NCBI GenBank assembly: GCA_039096225.1
Contig: JBBPEB010000007.1
Span: 1,284,501 to 1,348,500 of the forward strand
Source of the DNA: Blastocystis sp. Blastoise
Lineage: Eukaryota; Sar; Bigyra; Opalinata; Blastocystidae
DNA: 64,000 nt
Reading direction: 5' to 3'
Shown piece after piece: positions 60,701 to 64,000 of the stretch (the first letter of the stretch is position 1; every line of letters begins with the position of its first letter). The notes below the pieces were generated by a model. That model saw nothing but the letters and a program-made list of their open reading frames with translations, searched no databases and was not told where the DNA came from. The translations under genes and the position numbers were made by a program.

Positions 60701-60960
60701 GAACCACCAAAACCACTATATATATAAAGAATAATGATTATGAAAAATGAATATAAAAATATTACGTTGATTGATTATTGTTTCCAAATGAAGACGGGTT
60801 AGCTGCATTATTCTATATATATATGGATGATAGAAACAAAAAAAACTATCAAATAAATGAAAAACTTACAGTACCAAAACCGTTGTTATTACCAAAAGAG
60901 TTTCCTAGATATAGATATAGACATAGTGTTGATTTTATATTAGATTAGCATACCGAACAT
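56438..60960 (-). CDS. Nup98-like FG nucleoporin with GLEBS motif, ubiquitin-like insert and autopeptidase domain
   Basis: The start is MFG, with only seven coding bases before the first intron. The order is: a first TGFG/GFG repeat region (about 60900-59880); a GLEBS-like Gle2/Rae1-binding motif (59748-59641: YCSLCAMPDYKDK, ILEIRMADYIANKK); a second long TGFG region (59420-58370); a linker with NPKDLVIRD; a ubiquitin-like domain over two exons (57588-57487 and 57370-57243); and a Nup98 autoproteolytic domain (YMPNLVITPSLSKL, GSIEWQEHVDVRDLNID, LNTKCTLVLH, IWCFTIDHF) ending in a stop. The FG repeats should form the pore's permeability barrier; the last domain should anchor it. The autopeptidase motif H-F is present but there is no residue after it. 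Introns include (TA)n at 57673-57722. Confidence 0.88.
57673..57722. repeat. (TA)n intron filler
   Basis: About 25 TA units within the Nup98-like intron before the ubiquitin-like exons. Confidence 0.85.
58372..59420 (-). repeat. degenerate coding repeat for TGFG units
   Basis: Units of about 18-30 bp, built on ACTGGTTTTGGT and ACTACTGGT/ACTAATACT, encode roughly 45 GFG cores. A second set lies at 59890-60475. The reverse strand has a 275-codon PNPVVP-type open frame that is a shadow of these repeats. Confidence 0.85.
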
Positions 60961-62057
60961 ATTGATTCTAGGGATATAGAAACAAAAATAATATAACAAA
61001 AATGTTATTTAAAATTATCTTGGTTTTTTTTCACTAACAAAAATAGCCAACCAAATTCTTTTTCAAAGCTTTTTTAAGAATTATGAATAATTATTAAATT
61101 TGAATAAGAAAAGGAGTTAAAACCAAGAAACAACTTTTTTAATCATTTCAGTTTTTATTTGAAATTCGTATGTTTATAAGGGCTTTACTAGGTATTATGA
61201 ATTGTTTAGTTTAGAATTATCATCTAGTTAATCGATAGAGTTGGAACACTGATATGTTGGCGATAGTTTGTTTTGGATTCATTTTCAGAAGACAATTTCT
61301 GATTTCTTAAGTATTCTATTAATACAAAATTATAGGAAATAGTGTTCTGATATAGAATTTGCGTTGATTATATATATCTATTGAGTGTTGGATGTCATGT
61401 CATTAAAAGAATAGTAATAAAGTTTTGAGAATGATATAAGAATACGTTTATGAGTTTATGAAAATGAGTTCGAATTCTATGATAAAGTAAATATCACATA
61501 TAAATTTTTTTCTTGTTTTATAAATAAAGCTTTATTAAAATATATATTGAAATAAGACTTAAAACCATAATAATTCTGTGTATTAGAGAGTAATGGATAT
61601 TATTCATTGGAACGAAACCAAAATTAAAAGAAGAAAACAAAGATAGATAGAGATATAGAAATAGTAGGAAAAGAAAGTAATGAATAAAATAAAATATAGA
61701 CTCATTCAATAGTATTCGACTATATGAGAAAAAGATTCTCTTTTATTCAAAAGAATACTATAAAGAAAATACTCAATATAAAAAATATTAATGAAAAGAA
61801 GCAATAAATCTTCTAGTAATATACATGGACATACGGATTATTGTATTCATATGTATAAATAGTATAATATACATTTAAAAAAAACAAATATTAAAAAGTA
61901 GAAAATAAAAATAGTATTATAAGAAAATGAATAATATGTATATTTATAGTGGAATTCAATAGAAATAAATATTAAATAGAAAAACATAAACCAAAAAAAA
62001 AAAGAAAGAATACAAAAAGGAATAGTTTATGTTTAAATAAGAATATATATATATATA
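60961..62057. other. intergenic, nothing recognised
   Basis: About 1.1 kb upstream of the Nup98-like gene and downstream of the hydrolase gene. It contains a 63-codon hydrophobic minus-strand frame (61518-61709) with no support. No RNA gene or array was identified. Confidence 0.5.
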
Positions 62058-63527
62058 TTATTGTGTCCATTGTTTGGCAACATCAAGGAGTTCTCCAAGA
62101 ACTTTATTTCCTTCTGTTCCATAATATAAATTACCATGTACGGTATCTTTAGCGATTCTTATTTGAACTGGAACATTCTGTGACTATATATATATATATA
62201 GAATAGAAAATGGAATAGAAATATAGATAACCATATAAATAGTAATATACATAAAGGCTAATGAAATAATACATTAATGAAGAATATATATTTATTTATA
62301 TATTTAGAGATGCTAATAATATATAATAAATAATGATAAATACCTTCATATTTTTAACAAAATTGAGAACAGTGTCTCGAAGAGGGTCGTGTTCTGATGC
62401 CACAATATAAAATGGAGGATAATCGTGGAAATCTGTAGTAAGAGCATAATAATCCTTATACATCTCATAGAGTTCCTATAGAAAAGAAAGGATAAAGAAA
62501 AGAATAGATAGGGTATTCTATAGTAGTAACTTGAATGAAAAAATAGTAATGATAATAAATAGAGAATTTATTCAATATAATAATTAAAATATATAAAATA
62601 ATTAAAATAAATGAAATTATAAAATAATTAAAATAAATGAAATTATAAAATAATTAAAATATATAAAATAATTAAAATAATAAAAATAATAAAAATAATT
62701 AAAATAATTAAAATAATAAAAATAATAAAAATAATAAAAATAATTAAAATAAATAAAATATTTAAAATAAAATAAATGAAAACTTATTCTATAAATATAC
62801 TTCAGTTTTATTATATAAGATGGAGTTGAGAATTACTACTTGATGGAAATTGGTTCCAAATCCACTTCGATATTTCATAAAACTGGAAAAGTTGGTACCG
62901 CCTGGAACAACACCATATAAAATTATCTATACATATAATTATATAATTATTCGAACAAACATACTATTATTATAAATTAAAAAAAAAAATCATATTTTTA
63001 ATATTTTATATTAAATGATATAATATATATATATAAATATATATATATATACAACTCCTTTAATTGTTCCTGGCATATGTAAATTTCGATGCATCATAAC
63101 CGCGGGAGATAAGAAGGTTGCTCCTGCACTTTGACCAAATAATACTATATTATTAATATCAATATTATACTCATCCTTGTGGCTTGTTATATACTATATA
63201 TAATTATATAAGAAAAACAATATATATAATATCTCTAGAGTATAAATTAAAATTTAAAAAATAATAATAAAATTATAAATATTTATATATATAATTAAAA
63301 TTAAAAAAAAGTAAAATATACTTCTAAAGCTTGTTTCATATTGTTTACTTGATAAGGATGTTTATATTCAGGACATAAGAAATATTCTACATAAACGACA
63401 AAGAATCCAGCTTGAGAGAGCAATTCACAAGTATGTTTAAACCATTTAAAATTACCCATAACATACCCACCTGGATGTATATAGACCAAAACTGGCTTCT
63501 TTTGATTCTGTAATTGATTCGGAGATA

Positions 63528-63567
<40 letters not shown>

Positions 63568-64000
63568 TAAATATTAATAAATGAAAAAATATACATATAG
63601 TTATAAATATTAATAAATGAAAAAATACATATAGTTATAAATATTAATAAATGAAAAAATATACATATAGTTATAAATATTAATAAATGAAAAAATATAC
63701 ATATAGTTATAAATATTAATAAATAAAATAAACATAAATAATAAACAAATAAATAAATACCAAAATATAATTTCAATTGTAAATCTTTGTTCATTTCACA
63801 AGGAATCTCTACAGAACTAATAGTAGCTCCTTTAATATCTTCTATAGAATGAAAATACAATATATATAACAAATAATTAATACATAAAAAAAATAACTTA
63901 CCTGTTTTACGAAGCCATTCCACAAATTTAATTAGAGCATTTCTACGTGTACAAAACTCTTGTTCATCAAATTCTCTACCCCAAAACCTATAGAATATAA
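62058..64000 (-). CDS. alpha/beta hydrolase, hormone-sensitive-lipase type (5' end outside window)
   Basis: A partial gene. The first visible exon ends EFVEWLRKTG-like at 63902 and continues beyond 64000. Later exons give VLVYIHPGGYVMGNF, whose H-P-G-G-Y is the H-G-G oxyanion-hole motif of HSL-type esterases; YVEYFLCPEYKHPYQ, whose P-E is typical of the family; GQSAGATFLSP with the nucleophile Ser; SEHDPLRD with the catalytic Asp; and TVHGN with the catalytic His. It ends LLDVAKQWTQ. The triad is therefore complete. It should hydrolyse carboxyl esters of small lipids or xenobiotics. The substrate cannot be told. There is no visible signal peptide because the start is missing. Introns are AT-rich; one has a 34-bp minisatellite (63580-63720), another (TAAAATAAT)n-like sequence (62570-62770). 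Confidence 0.85.
63580..63722. repeat. 34-bp minisatellite in an intron
   Basis: The unit ATACATATAGTTATAAATAT plus TAATAAATGAAAAA repeats four to five times inside an intron of the hydrolase gene. Confidence 0.85.

Noticed and set aside
52212-60960. A single Nup98-Nup96 gene in this window
   Set aside because: A TAA follows the His-Phe codons directly, and the 476-bp spacer has no open frame or clear splice path linking them, so two genes is the simpler reading.
61518-61709. 63-codon hydrophobic minus-strand frame
   Set aside because: Hydrophobicity is expected from T-rich sequence read in this strand, and no other evidence was found.

Overview
The window is nuclear DNA of a microbial eukaryote. 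It is extremely AT-rich, uses the standard genetic code (stops are TAA, with one TAG), and its genes are cut into many small exons by short GT-AG introns. These typically begin GTATATAT and end TATATAG and are often filled with (TTA)n, (TA)n or other short tandem repeats. The proteome (PAK-type kinase, GOST-family receptor, Blm10/PA200, Nup98 and Nup96) is plainly eukaryotic. I cannot name the lineage from sequence alone. Gene models below were assembled by hand: spans run from start to stop codon, and internal splice sites are inferred from reading frame.

Layout. 1-6.4 kb: no convincing protein gene. It holds a diverged ~245-bp tandem satellite, a tRNA-like fold, a GC-rich hairpin and a (GAAATA)n array. 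6.4-8.3 kb: a compact intron-poor island of a small membrane peptide, a 124-aa protein and a tyrosine recombinase, each headed by heat-shock-element arrays. 8.3-10 kb: non-coding, with a nested GC-rich hairpin. 10.0-12.2 kb: a GOST-family seven-helix protein (+). 12.7-20.6 kb: a Blm10/PA200-like proteasome activator (+) with over 30 introns. 20.9-22.1 kb: ankyrin protein (+). 22.7-23.2 kb: Cpn10 (+). 24.0-26.6 kb: PAK kinase (-). 27.4-28.7 kb: ZCCHC10-like zinc-knuckle protein (+). 29.1-31.6 kb: three-KH RNA-binding protein (-). 31.9-35.9 kb: Rix1/PELP1-like protein (+). 36.8-39.3 kb: hAT-type transposase (-). 40.2-49.9 kb: large two-membrane-segment protein of unknown function (+). 49.9-52.2 kb: two minisatellites. 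52.2-56.0 kb: Nup96-like (-). 56.4-61.0 kb: Nup98-like (-). 62.1-64.0 kb: alpha/beta hydrolase (-), running off the right end.

How they fit together. Nup98 and Nup96, made in many eukaryotes as one self-cleaving precursor, are here two separate neighbouring genes in the ancestral order. The Nup98 frame ends exactly at the His-Phe where the precursor would be cut. A ubiquitin-like domain appears to sit inside this Nup98. The other genes are ordinary housekeeping genes (proteostasis, RNA binding, ribosome assembly, signalling) with no operon logic. Mobile-element content is the hAT gene and the tyrosine-recombinase island.
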